A stretch of 64,000 bases of DNA, from contig CM034395.1 of assembly GCA_019925095.2 (NCBI GenBank), forward strand, positions 15,298,213 through 15,362,212. The letters are read 5' to 3'. The translations under genes were made by a program, and so were the position numbers. Below the pieces are notes generated by a model, which saw only the letters and a list, made by a program, of their open reading frames with translations, was not told where the DNA came from and searched no databases. This document shows, in pieces, positions 47,524 to 59,689 of this stretch. Within the stretch, counting starts at the first letter, position 1. Each line of letters starts with the position of its first letter. Source of the DNA: Dendrolimus kikuchii (lineage: Eukaryota > Arthropoda > Insecta > Lepidoptera > Lasiocampidae).

Positions 47524-48057
47524 CCACCTATAAAGAATGGAGGAAGATCATGAAGTGAAAAGAGCCTATCTGGCCCGAACGATGGGACGACAATCAGTTG
47601 GTCGACCCAGATATCGCTGTAGTGACGTAGTGGAGGCTGGTAGGCAGGAGACAACGCTGAGCAGAACGGAATGGATTAGTATTCTCTTTTTTCGGAGGCC
47701 GGGGCTCATTGTGGGTCGTTGAGTTGTGCAGCAGTCAGTAGTTATCTCCGTGCAGTAACTGAAAAAGAATACTAATTCCTGCAGCTAGGTGGCCTGTCGT
47801 AAGAGGCGACAAAACAACTCATAACCAGATGGTGATATTTGTCCGTCGGAATGGCTACCGCCCCTGGTCTAGGGTCTGTCGCCATAACAACTTTGAGTTG
47901 TGTTCTGGCATCAGTGGTCAGGTTCCAGTGTCTCCTTCCAGGCCGGCAGCACATTGGCAGCACCTCTGGTATTGCTAATGTCCATAGGCGATGGTAATTT
48001 AGCATCATAGTTGGGCCGTCAGCCTGTCTGCAGTGCTTCAGCAATAAAAAAAAAGTC
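47524..48057 (+). mobile_element. LINE 3' end carrying the SINE-family tail, 13-bp target duplication
   Basis: It opens with a LINE ORF2 C-terminus (RMEEDHEVKRAYLARTMGRQ, then SVGRPRYRCSDVVEAGRQ, ending at 47722) and continues from about 47747 into the complete 300-bp module seen elsewhere as a separate SINE, ending 'cagcaataaaaaaaaa'. AGGTAATCACGTG flanks it exactly at 47511-47523 and 48058-48070, so both parts moved as one unit. The 'HEVKRAYLxRxxGRxxVGRPRYRW' type tail is known from lepidopteran endonuclease-RT proteins. Confidence 0.75.
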
Positions 48058-48515
48058 AGGTAATCACGTGTATAGCAATCATAATCACTACTAACATTCA
48101 ATTAACTTGATCTAAATTACTGTATACCCCAATTTTATTTCTAGGCAGTTCTTTCGGCTCTTAGGACTTTGTTTTAAGTCAACCTTTTGTACGTTCTGTG
48201 ATAGTACTAAACTGAGCGGCGAAATGAGTTGCCCTCGGATGAAGAGGGTGTGAGGTAGTCCAGATTGCATCTGGTATGCGTGATAAGCGGACGATGTAGC
48301 GGTTGCACGTACACAAATATGTTTTTTTTCTATTATAATTACTGTATAGACATATATAAATATTTTTTTAAGTTTGGTTTCCATATGGATAAAATCAAAT
48401 ACCGTAGCAACTGCTAAATGTGCAAAGTTGTAGAACATAATACAAGTCATAGTAAAGTATTATTTATTATTATTATCAGTAGGTATCACCTTATAAAAGT
48501 TATTATAAGAAAAAA

Positions 48516-48770
48516 AGACAAAATAACCCACAGCCAGGTAGTAGGGAATTTGCCCGACTGGATGTCTACCACCCCTGGTCTTAAGTATGTCGCCATAACA
48601 ACTTTGAGTTGTATTACGGCATTAGTGACCAGGTTCCAGTCTCCCTTAAGAGAGCAGCAGCGCATTTGTAGCACCTTTGGTTTTGCAAATGTCCATAGGC
48701 GATGGTAACCGCTTTCCATCAAGTGGGCCGTCTACCTGTCTGCTGAACTCCTGCAATAAAAATTAAAAAA
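48516..48770 (+). mobile_element. Tail-sharing SINE family, 5'-truncated
   Basis: It starts inside the family at 'agacaaaataacccacag' and runs to 'gaactcctgcaataaaaatt'. An A-rich stretch precedes it. Confidence 0.75.
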
Positions 48771-48969
48771 ATATAATTTCTGAGAATTTTCTTCTAAAAA
48801 TATATACGTTGTTCACTCCAAAATATTAAAGGTTGTTTGGTATCTTTATTTTTCGATGTACTTAATACAATAAACCACTTTAATGCTATTCGAGAGAAAA
48901 ATCATAAGAACCTTAAAAATATGTTATCAATACTTAGAAATTAGTCATGTTTATAAAATATTTAGGTAA

Positions 48970-49197
48970 GTCGTGGTAGCGTAATGGTTAGCGAACGCAT
49001 CTCAAATTCAAAGGGTGCAGGTTCGAATCCCGGACAGAACGCTTGCACTACTTTGGCAGTTTCCTGACCCAATGTGCATATTGTTACAATTACCACGTGC
49101 CAATTCGCATTGGACCAGCGTGGCGGGTATACAGTTCGTTCCCCTGTAGTAGGAGTCCCGAGCACAGTAGCGGGACGTTATTGGGCTGTTATTATAA
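48970..49197 (+). mobile_element. tRNA-derived SINE, copy 3 (internal deletion)
   Basis: It has the best B box of the three (GGTTCGAATCCCGG) and A box GTGGTAGCGTAATGGTTAG. The body from 'cgtgc' to 'tggaccagcgtggcggg' lacks about 70 bp present in the other two copies. Confidence 0.8.
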
Positions 49198-49661
49198 AGT
49201 GTTTATTCAAGAAAACCATTGGTATTTTAAGAAAGATACTTACACGACAATACAATTAGAAAAGGGAATTTTTTAAAAGTAATTTGAAGGAAATGTTCAT
49301 CAGTTACATAATAAATATTTTCTTCATGACTTCAAGCTTAAAACCAAAACTATAGGGAAAACGTTTTTTTTATTTTGACGTAAACTAAACGTATTTCATG
49401 AATTTTCGAAACTGTTTTACTAGCTATATATTTAATTATTTGAAAAATTAACACGCTTCAGAATTTTTTGCAGGTTTCTATACTTTTGAATTTTTCTTGA
49501 TGTGTACTTGAAAAAATCACCTGTATCATTTTTATCTCATTTTTGTTTTATTATCAATTTTTGTTGCCAAACGAAATTGTAGCACATAAATAGATAGATA
49601 TATCACACTTTATTGTACACCAAAATATACAATTACAAAAACAAATCATATTTACAATTTA

Positions 49662-49981
49662 TCCGTGCAGGAACGGAGAAAGAATACAATTTCCTGCGGC
49701 CGGGAGGCCTGTCGTAAGAGGCGACAAAACAACCCACAGCCAACCAACAGCCGGTAGAGCATTTGCTCGACGGGATGGCTACCACCCCTGGTCTAAAGTA
49801 TGTCGCCTTAACAACCTTGAGTTGTGTTCCGGCATTAGCGACCAGGTTCCAGTTTCCCTTAAGAGAGCAGCAGCGCATTTGTAGCACCTTTAGTGTTGCA
49901 AATGTCCATAGGCGATGGTAACCGCTTTACATCAAATGGGCCGTCTGCCTGTCTGCTGAACTCCTGCAATATAAAAAAAAA
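49662..49981 (+). mobile_element. Tail-sharing SINE family, full-length with target duplication
   Basis: It starts TCCGTGCAGGAACGGAGAAA and ends with an A-run. ACAATTTA flanks it on both sides (49654-49661 and 49982-49989), which fixes both ends of the element and shows retroposition. Confidence 0.8.
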
Positions 49982-49989
49982 ACAATTTA

Positions 49990-51200
49990 CTAGGAATAAT
50001 ACTCATTAAACCACTTTACACTTTATTTCAAGTATTCTTCGTAATACTCGCTTAATTTCATTATTTGGACCACCTCACAGAAGATCCCTGTTGGATGGGA
50101 CTCTCCCGCTTCGCCATAAATCTTAGGACCCTCGACCGCCACCCGAATTCTCGCCGAAAATATCTATAAATATCCCCTACATCTACCTACATACTTCATA
50201 TTATATCAGGATACTAGACACTGCGTCAAACTAACAAGATCATTTCCAATAACTTTGTTCGCTTAATTGTTACCCAAGCACATCATACACGCTTCATGTC
50301 ATAAAATACAGTGTAGCGGGACTTTTATTCAGGAATTTAATTATTTTTTAATTTATTTCAGGCAACTATGACCGGACCTGACCCGTAATCTTAAAGACTA
50401 ACAGTTATCTTAATAATTTAATATGCATAGGGTTGCCATATATAAAAACATCCGCATTACGCGGTACACGTATACTTTTTTGAAAATATACCAACTGTTA
50501 CAGTTATTTAGTAGCATAGTGGTTCTTCTCATGTTTCCTTTTAAAGTTAATAATGAATTTTGTTATGTACCCTCTTATTTCTAAACTATACAATCGGCCA
50601 TTTTCTTAGTGGAATAATAATGTTATATTTTTATTTATTCGGTGATTAGCGCCTGTTTTGTATAAAGTAAGTAATTAATATGTGGTAATTGTGTACAGAT
50701 TATAATTCAAAATCTCTCAATTTTATATAGACGGTATTCACAACATTTTATTTTCATGTTGGCAGACGCTATAGATTTATACTGTGTTTGTAGTAGTTTA
50801 TCAATGACTTCAATCCGCTATCGGTTGTGCCAATTTGCTAAGTTTCTTGTACTGTAAAATTGTTGGAGGGATGGCGAGGTGTTTTAAAAGTGCTTGTCGA
50901 GTATACAAAGTCAGTGGATAACATTTGTATAGCCGTAAAGTTCTCTGATTATAAATATATTGTGAGCAGTTGCTGTACTTTTTTACCATAAACCCTTCTG
51001 AGTTGTTGCAAGTAATACACAAGTATCTTATAAAACGTACAGTAGGTAAAACGATATGTCGTTATATTATAACCACAAACTAATGATAACTTAGTTACAT
51101 TGATTATGCATATATGTATATGAGTGCCATTTTACGACAATAACGTAACATAAAATTTTAATATATAAATATAAAGTGAATGTAGTGTAAACTTAGGTTA
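49990..51200. other. AT-rich DNA, nothing recognised
   Basis: No gene, RNA or repeat family was recognised. It is the host DNA into which the jockey LINE inserted. Confidence 0.5.
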
Positions 51201-51212
51201 CGGTGACGCCAA

Positions 51213-53515
51213 TCCATTCGATCGAAACGATGGACGATATCGACTCGGACCATCGTCCGGTTATCCTCAAATTAGGACCACAGACAGACCAGACATCTGA
51301 AACTAGGACCTCTGTGGATTGGTTGAGACTTGAGACCCTCCTCAAGGCAACCAGCTCACAAGACCTGGACCGCATCCCGGACCACATCGTGTCCCGCCAT
51401 GACACGGAGACGGCAATCGAGGCCCTCACCAGCCACCTTCAATCCGCAGTGCGGAACTCGTCCAGGCAGGTGCCAGTGGAGGATGACCGCCACTTATGCC
51501 TGCCGGACGAGGTGAGGGTACTGCTGAGGGAAAAGAGAGTCGCCTCCAGAGCTCACGACAGATATCCCACCGAGGATAACAGAGTCCGACTCCGCGAACT
51601 AGAGCGCGAGGTCAAACTACGTATCCGGGAAGTCAGGGAACAACGTTGGGACAGAACGTTGAGGGATATCGAGCCAACTCACCAGGCATACTGGAAGCTG
51701 GCTAGAGCTCTCAAATCAGACACCCTTACTGTCATACCGGCGCTAGAAAGAGCCGACAACACCGAGGCGTTCGATGACGAGGAGAAGGCCGAGTGCCTTG
51801 CTCAGAGTCTAGAGCTTCAATGCTCCCCCACTACGCAAAACGTCGACCAGTCACACCTGACGGAGGTAGACTCCGAGGTCGAACGTAGATCCTCCTTACC
51901 AGCGGAAACCACACTCGACACGGTCACGGTCGAAGAAGTGCAAGATCTGATCAAGTCTCTCAAACCGCGAAAGGCCCCAGGGACCGATGGCATCAACAAT
52001 CGCGTTTTAAAACTCCTACCCGCCCATCTAATTATAATTCTAGTGAGCATCTTCAATGCCGCCATAACAAACTGCTCCTTTCCCGCGATCTGGAAGGAAG
52101 CAGATGTCATCGGTATTCACAAGCCGGGAAAACCGGCTAATAAACCGTCTAGCTACCGTCCAATCAGCCTACTGAGCGCACTCAGCAAGCTTTACGAGAG
52201 GGTCATCCTCTCTCGACTTAGAGATTTTGCCTTCAGCAAACATCTAATACCCGATGAGCAATTTGGCTTCCGTGCCAGACACTCATGCGTCCAACAGGTG
52301 TACCGCATCACGGAGCACATATTATCTCACTTTGCCCATCGCCCCCGCCCTATAGGAACAGCCGCACTGTTTCTAGACGTAGCAAAAGCCTCCGACAAGG
52401 TCTGGCACAACGGCTTGATTTACAAGCTGTACCAGTTCGGTATGCCAGACAGACTCGTGCTCATCTTGCGAGACTTCCTCCTAGGTCGTAGCTTCCGTTT
52501 TCGAGTGGAGGGAACGCGCTCGTCCCCTCACCCACTCACAGCCGGTGTACCACAGGGCTCGGCCCTGTCACCACTACTCTTCACGCTGTACACCAGCGAC
52601 ATCCCAAAAACTCCAGATGTGGAGTTGGCCCTCTTTGCGGATGACACCGCACTCTATACATCAGATCAAAACCGACAAATGGCTTGCATCCGGCTGCAGA
52701 CAGCTGTCACAGAACTAGGCGAATGGTTTCGCAAATGGAGGATAGAGGTAAACCCGGAGAAAAGCGCAGCAATGTTCTTTTCCCCGGGCACGCTTCGCTC
52801 CCCCAAACGCGCTAGCCTTCGCCTAAAAACCATTTCGCTCTATGACCAACAAATCCCCTGGGCAAAGTACACCAAATATCTTGGTGTCACCCTAGATCGG
52901 AACTTGCGCTTCAACGAGCATATCACTATAGTCCGAAATAGAGCGCGATTTGTGATGGGTCGTTTAGCACCCATGATAGACAAACGAAGCAAAATGTCCC
53001 TCAGACACAAGCTTACTCTGTATAAAACATGCATCCTCCCGATCATGACATACGCGAGTGTGGTATTCGGCCATGTCAAGCCTGCCCTTTTAGATAAACT
53101 GCAAATCGTGCAGAATAAATTCATGCGCAGAGCCGTCGGTGCTCCCCTCTATATGCGTAACGTCGACCTCCACCGCGATCTGGAGCTTCCCTCCATCAAA
53201 AACTACATTACGTCGCTCTCGCGTAAGTATTTCGATCTCGCGCCGCACCATCGAAATCCGCTCGTCGTGTCCGCGTCCGATTATAAGCCTCATCGAAAGG
53301 CTCTTGTGCGACGACCGCGTAACGTCCTGACGGACAGAGTCGACGTTATTACGAAACGGCTGGCCCGGATCAGTCCGCCCACGGTTAGAACAGTAGGCTG
53401 GCAGGCACCGACAGACAGACACAGACGACGGCGTCTCAGACGCCGCCAATCAAGATCTCTCCACGTCCCCGCGAGGGACGCTAGGAGACATAGCTCACCC
53501 CACAGGATAGACTAG
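51213..53515 (+). CDS. Jockey-type LINE ORF2 (endonuclease remnant and reverse transcriptase)
   Basis: About 767 codons are open. The first residues hold the end of the apurinic-like endonuclease (DDIDSDHRPVILKLG, motif SDHxPV). The linker is followed by the RT: 'LKPRKAPGTDGINNRVL', 'SSYRPISLLSALSKLYERVI', motif A LFLDVAKASDKVWH, 'GVPQGSALSPLLFTLYTSDI', and the catalytic LFADDTALYT (FADD codons 52634-52645). A basic tail (RHRRRRLRRRQSR) closes it. Codon use is GC-richer than the host DNA. Motif A normally has Phe where Ser is seen (codon TCC, 52391-52393). A start codon of its own is lacking because the 5' part is gone; a GTG at 51203 that extends the frame lies in the target duplication. Confidence 0.88.
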
Positions 53516-53893
53516 GCGTGTTGCTGGGAAGTTTCTTTCGCCGTTTCTTCTCTCCCAGCCATAACACGTTGCGAAACGGCAGTAAGATAGCGTAGGCCAC
53601 CGCAAACCACCGATCCCGGCCCGCCGTGATCCTTCCCTTCGGGCTTTATATTACCCGTCGCCCGTTCTCAATTAGTATTTTGTGTCGCCCTATGGTGGGC
53701 ATCATTAAATTCATTCCCCATTCATGGCAACAGTCCAGCCGAGGTAAAACTCCTTAGGGAGCTCCCTCGAGCAAGTTGCCCCCCCGGGCTCGAGCGCCTT
53801 CGCTTCGCGAAGGCACTCGCCCCAAAGACCCCGGTAAAGTTGTAAGGTCTTCGGACCAACAACATAAAGTCAAGTCCAATAAAAAAAAAAAAA
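51213..53893 (+). mobile_element. Jockey-clade LINE, 5'-truncated, with 12-bp target duplication
   Basis: A 2681-bp insertion bounded by CGGTGACGCCAA at 51201-51212 and 53894-53905. It begins in the endonuclease domain, carries the whole RT frame, a 3' UTR of about 365 bp with a strong hairpin ('cgccttcgcttcgcgaaggc' area, about 53797-53816), and ends in a poly-A run. The perfect duplication and near-intact frame point to a recent insertion. Confidence 0.92.
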
Positions 53894-54149
53894 CGGTGAC
53901 GCCAAGCTGTGCACATCGATCGATTGATGACGATGTTATGTTGTTTTTTAAATTTTAAGTAAAATTGTGAATATATTAGATTTTTATAAAACTGTTTATT
54001 TAATTAATTTGACACATATAAAATGTATACACATAAATACATAAATTATATACACTATACATAAATTATATACACAGACTATACAAAAAAACTTAACGAA
54101 ATACTTAAAAAAAAAACTAAATTATAAACAAATTAATATAAAGTATGTA

Positions 54150-54280
54150 AAAAATCGCTGTCAGAGGGAAGCGTGCCCAGAAGGTTGGCTGCATGGCCAC
54201 GCTGTATGGTAATGCTGGTTCATTCCGCGAAATACGAACCAGCCTTCTGATCACGGGTGGTATCAAAGAGTTTCTTACTT
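54150..54280 (-). mobile_element. LINE C-terminal tail fragment (CR1/L2-like)
   Basis: Homologous to 9128-9251 on the same strand ('agaaggctggttcg', 'tacagcgtggccatgcagcc', 'cttctgggcacgcttcc'), with one in-frame stop. Confidence 0.5.
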
Positions 54281-54811
54281 TCTTTGAATTTCTTAGATAT
54301 TTTATTTATCTGAGTTGCAAATGTTAGTCTATATTACCAAACACGTCTGAAATACTTTGGAGCTATAGAAACCCTGAACATACATAAGTATTGGTTTGGC
54401 AAGGCTATCATAATTAATATATACATTGTGGCACCGGTTCTCTTTAGGGTCCTTAAGAAAGTCCCATTAATTTATACACGGATGTTTATTTAGATCCAGA
54501 GACAATTTTCATATTTATATTTAAACTTTTACAATTTCTTTTCTATTTAAATTGACATAGAAACACATACATTGCAGATATAATAGTAAGCCATGCAAGT
54601 TAGGCTTGTGTTATGGGTTTTATTATAAAACGAATAACTCTGAGGTAGACCGCACCTAGGTACCTAGAACAATAAATAAAGAAAATTTACCCTGCCGTAA
54701 TCCAGTTGCGTTCAGACCTCTGCGATTAAGAAATCTAGCCCCGCAAACGCCTGGACCTCAGAGGCTGTCATAATAACTAATTGAAAAAAAATAATTGTGT
54801 GTGTATGCAGT

Positions 54812-55015
54812 TCACACGCAGTAGAAGTGAAACTTCTGAGAATATACTCACAGATATTTAATTCTTCTCTAACTTTTATTAATATAAATTTATTCCTTTA
54901 GCCTACATCCGTCAACATATTATAAATCAAAATAAACTTCTTAAGTAAGACTTTCAATTATTCACTGGTTTAGTTTATAAAATATTATTATCAGTTTTAT
55001 TTCGGTCTAAATTAG
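54812..55015 (-). repeat. Dispersed repeat, partner of 960-1172
   Basis: Reverse-complement copy of 960-1172, roughly 75-80% alike by eye, including the GAAGTTTCACTTC palindrome at about 54829-54842. Confidence 0.6.
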
Positions 55016-57283
55016 ACCTATGTTTATTGACTCTCTAAACTGTGCTGCACAATATAAAACTCGTATCTCATTCTCTCGCAGGCTTAATCCTAAAGATTTA
55101 TGTATTTATCTCTTATTAGTGTCGCTTTTTCGTTTCATCGAGTTTCGAATCACATCGATTCTAAAGAAGTTTCAGTTCAAAAAACGTGAAAAAAGATAGC
55201 CGACACTGGTGTCTTACGTCGCACCGATCCATATCTTACAGCCTTGATTCTATTCTGCGACGGTCGCACTGACACGGTTATACAGAACTCACATCCACCA
55301 GTGACTCAATCGACAGCTCGCTTGTATCTACATTATATGTAGTGATATCTGGAAATATCAATAACTACCACGCCACATGTTTTAACGACAATATGACACG
55401 ATACTCGCATGCTCTCAGTCTTTTCAAAGTTTTAACAAATAAAATCAGGTGAGTGCGTGGCAGTTCACGATCTGTGAAAGGTTACGCAGAAGTAAAAACG
55501 TTAATATTTGCGTAATCTACCTACGGGACCATAAAAAACATTTACGTAATCTAAGATAACAAAGCCAAAAACCAATCAACGTATTCAAACTAATTTTCGT
55601 TAATAATATATTTCTTCCCGTTCAACTTTTAAAATATTTCGACTTTATATTATAGTTTAAAAAGTAGCAAAGAATGCTATTGTTTATTGTGCACTTCACA
55701 CTACATCATTAGCATCCGTCTCTGATGTATTTTTACATGATTGTTGTTTAACAGTATAAGTCACCATTAATATAAAACCATGAGAATATAGCACGTCATG
55801 GAAAATATCTAATATAAAAATAATAATAGTTACAGTTTATAACGTTTTTAAGGCATTGTTGCATTAAAACGCAATGGATCTGCAAAGTATTTGCATATAG
55901 ATTTTGCGTAGATAGCACCGTTTCATCAATTGAAATTTATATGTCAAGGAAAACAGTACTTATGAGTGATCACGTAATGTGAATAAGTCACTTCGAATTA
56001 AATGATGGACAAATAACGCAGTGTTATCAGGAAAATCTTAATTTTATTCATCTTTCAATGAATCGCTACAAAGTCGCGTCATAAGCATTTCAATTAAAAG
56101 AACGTTGCATATAGAGAGAAGTTTACAACGTCATTAGATGTCAGAAAACGACATTAAATGTCATGCTTATTAGTATTAGATGTCGTAAAGCAAAGGAATC
56201 TTTAGTTGAATATTGGTATGGCACTACTCAGTATGAACATTTTGAAGAACTGCTGTGTATTTGTTCTTTGTGATTAGTGGTTTGAGATATTCTTATCTTC
56301 CATCTTAGTAAATTCTTTGCTTTCCTATTCAATCTACTCCACTTTGATAGATCTTTAAATTTTTTTATCATTTAAATCTCGAATGTCCTAATTCGCTATC
56401 ATGCCCAAGTGATAACGCTTCTGGAACAGCTATGGAAATTGACACGTCTCCTACTAACGTCGTAGTAATCAGTCAGGCCGGCGTCCAATGTAGTCACGAG
56501 TCATCAAAAGCGAAGCTCTTGGAATTTATCAGTTACATCACTTAAACTGACTATCCTATTGAGGTGTACTAAACTAGTGATGATAAAGATTATGATATAT
56601 TAATGCTGAAGGAATAGATGTTTATACAATAAAAATAAAGAGTCAGAGCCTAAAGACCTGCGGACTTGTCGCTAAGTTCGTGACCAGGCCGATATATCTG
56701 GACGCATCCGGTGTGACAGTAATTTAATTAAAGGACAAGATGATTCTACTTTAGTCTTAATTTACAAGGTAAATACCCATCGACACACAATGACAACAAC
56801 ATTTAAAATAGATTGTAATCACATAAACATTAAACGGTAACGTAACAAAAACGATTCCGGACAAACAGATAGTTTGACGTAAAATCCTATCCAATTCGGT
56901 GACGCAATAGATTTAAAGATATACCTGTACTTGTGAAATCCAAACATAAAATACACGACCTTGTAATTATTTCTGTGAATCCCAACTCTGCCTTATTGTC
57001 AATGAACAAACAGATAACGTTTGTCGGAGAATTAGTGCTATATCTGCATAGCGTTCATATATTTTATAATTTACCAACGCTTGTCTCGGCTAAGGATTGA
57101 ATAATGAAGAGTACTTAGAACATTGTCACAATTCTATTAAGTTTTAAGATTTCAATTTGAAGTCCGCAATCCGCTTTTCTACTTTTTATCTATTTTTTGG
57201 TGACCTTAGGCCCATGTCTATGACGCCTCAGTCATCCTTAACAAAACATACTATTTTACAAATAAGCGCTTATGAAAAATACG

Positions 57284-57372
57284 TTTCAATGGTTTTAAGC
57301 GCGTTAGTTTATTTTATTTTTATTATTCCAACGTTGCGGCCACTTTTCAGTAGCCGTGATCACGGAAGACAA
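57284..57372 (+). repeat. GTGATCAC-family repeat, partial
   Basis: 'aatggttttaagcgcg', 'ccaacgttgcggccact' and 'agccgtgatcacggaag' identify this partial copy. The 114-codon frame across 57157-57501 reads through it and is not called as a gene. Confidence 0.7.
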
Positions 57373-57882
57373 TTTAGTTTTATTTTTGTTTATGGTTTTA
57401 TTATTTACTCTATAGGTGCTTCAAATTTACTACCGCTTCTCAACATGTTGTGGCTTGAGGAGAAAAATCAGCGCAAGAAACTCTTCAGCAAACATGCCTA
57501 GTTTATTTTTTATATGAACGAAACCATGTTTTTTTGAGCACTAAAATTGCAAAATCATTTGGTAACCCACTCAATTATTCTTGAAAATATCATTAACTTA
57601 TTGTAATTGAAACTGCAGATGATATCAATATGAGAGAGATGATATCTAGGGGCTTGGCATTATTTACCAACGTAAAACCTACGTCATGTACTTACTCATT
57701 TCGTCATAATTTTTGATGTCTATTTTAGTGTTTCCAGATCTCAAACAGGGAGAACATTTTTTTATTTAACACACAGGATCCTTTTTAACAGTTAGTAGGA
57801 ATCAATTAAAGATGAAAAGGTATGTAAGACTTAAATGTGGAGACTATTACCGGCTTTATCTGTGTCATGTCACCTCCTCCAG

Positions 57883-57954
57883 GTCCCGCTAGAAGGAGCA
57901 GGCCTAAGAAATGACGTCGTGAAGGATGACGCGTATAAATGTTCTCACCACAAG
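57883..57954 (+). CDS. Candidate internal exon of an unidentified gene
   Basis: A pyrimidine-rich acceptor (CACCTCCTCCAG|GT) and a strong donor (CACAAG|GTATGT) bound a 72-nt segment that is open in phase 0: VPLEGAGLRNDVVKDDAY, then KCSHHK. It is GC-richer than its surroundings. The frame is also open outward as a 155-codon stretch (57835-58302), so an unspliced reading is possible. I do not recognise the peptide and found no matching neighbour exons. Treat as a hypothesis. Confidence 0.3.
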
Positions 57955-58319
57955 GTATGTAGAAGATTGCATGAATTGGAGAAGAAAAAGTGTGCACGCG
58001 GACACCTCACACCAGGTTTCGGTTTTGCATTACTCATGCGTAAATGCCAGCAAATACAAAGTAATGTAAGAATGACTCATTTGTTAATGAGAAATCCCAT
58101 TGAAAATCCGGGACATTCAGATAAACACGATTTGAGATCATCATTGCGCATTAGGTCATCGTTAATAATTCATTCTCTAATAACATTGATGAAATCAACA
58201 TTATTGAAAAATTACAAATCCAGGTTAATACAAAATTATCAATATATTTGCTATTCTGTCAATCATATGCTAGCCTGGAAAGTTTGTGAAACGTTACAGT
58301 GATGCTTCGTTTATTTAAA

Positions 58320-59600
58320 GATACTTTTTAATTTGGACGAATAATCAGCTGATGGCCGATTTATATATCTTACTAACTGTTCGTTTGCGTTACTTTCAGT
58401 TAAAATTTGACATAAGGTCCGATCAATTAAAGTCAAATTTCTACCTATGATAAGGCATGGGTATCTAAAAACATAATTTCTTTACACGAATTACTTTCAC
58501 ATAATATTTTTAGTTTTATTTAATAATTATTTTTCATTTAAAACTTTGATATTTTAATGTATATTAGATTTTTGGACTTGTTATGCATAAAACCATATTT
58601 TGCTATAATATCTATATATCTGTGGCGGATTGGTGCAATGAAGAAGATAGGCTTTGTTTAAAGACGAATTATTTAATTACTAGTTTTGCAATAAAATACC
58701 GAAAATAATTTCGATGGCTAACATAAGAATGACAATGTCAATAAAATGTAAAAATGTATAGAAAAATAAACGTATAAAAAGGTTGTCCTACATAACCTTG
58801 ATTCTTTACACAGATAATTTGAAGAATTAACGGCTAGGTTTCTTTTTCCCAGAACCTATGATGTTTTTTATGGTGGTGTTTAATTTTTTGTATTGAAATA
58901 ACAGTCGCATTCTTATCAGCTGTACTAACTTGTGTATACGTAAGTGATACTGCATTGAGCGGAAGTGATCTCGCCGCGGCGTCGCACGCGCACTACCGGA
59001 AGTCTTTACAATATGCAGCAGGTCAAGGAACCCAATTCGTTATTACGTCGTCACTTAGATATATACTGCAAATATTAGATATGTGTCTAAAACCAACTCT
59101 ATAGTAATTACTAGTGAAGAAGAGTAGTATTCAAGAATTTAAAAATTTAAAGTTTATCAAAACTTCCATTTATATTCCTACTTTTATTTATATTATATTC
59201 CTACTTAGAAATGAGAAGGTGAATTGTAATTTTTAGTTAATATGCATATTGTTGTAACCAAGGTCAAGGTTAAAATAACTAGGAATCTTATATACAACGA
59301 AATTACTGATGTGTGAAACCCGGCAATCTGCTTGGGACTAGCGTCAACAGGTTCTCTATAATTAAAGATTATGTTGAAAAAATATAGAGTAATAAATCTT
59401 AAAGCGGTTTTTAAATAGGCTCATAAGTTAAATAGGAACGTTTGTTTGTTCCGTTCCTACCTCGCGCGGCTGAGTCAATTTTTATACGATTTCTTGGTAT
59501 ATAATATGTACTTTTAATTTTGAAGACATAACGCCGCGGGGTATACCACTTTTAAATATTGACGCGGGTTAATTTTAATCATTTACTAGTATTATTTAAT
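58320..59600. other. AT-rich DNA; one segment duplicated at 62098
   Basis: No gene is supported. The GC-rich stretch at 58955-59030 ('gcggcgtcgcacgcgc', 'accggaag', 'ggtcaaggaac') recurs at 62098-62175. Confidence 0.45.
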
Positions 59601-59610
59601 AGTTTAATAC

Positions 59611-59685
59611 AGGTGATCAGAGGGCTGGTGCTTACCTCGGCCAACGCATCAGTATGGCGATTCATCCAGTGAGGAAACGGACAGT
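59611..59685 (+). mobile_element. LINE C-terminal tail fragment, cut by element C
   Basis: The plus strand reads [17 protein letters not shown], homologous to 9128-9251, and then changes at about 59670-59685 into the composite element. Confidence 0.55.
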
Positions 59686-59689
59686 GGAA

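Larger units (their letters stand above)
53906..57280. other. AT-rich DNA with two repeat fragments
   Basis: No host gene is supported. It holds a LINE tail fragment on the minus strand (54150-54280: 'ITIQRGHAANLLGTLPL' after one stop) and the repeat at 54812-55015. The rest is unassigned. Confidence 0.5.

Noticed and set aside
51203..51212. GTG start of the jockey frame
   Set aside because: These bases are the target-site duplication; the element begins at 51213 and has lost its own start.
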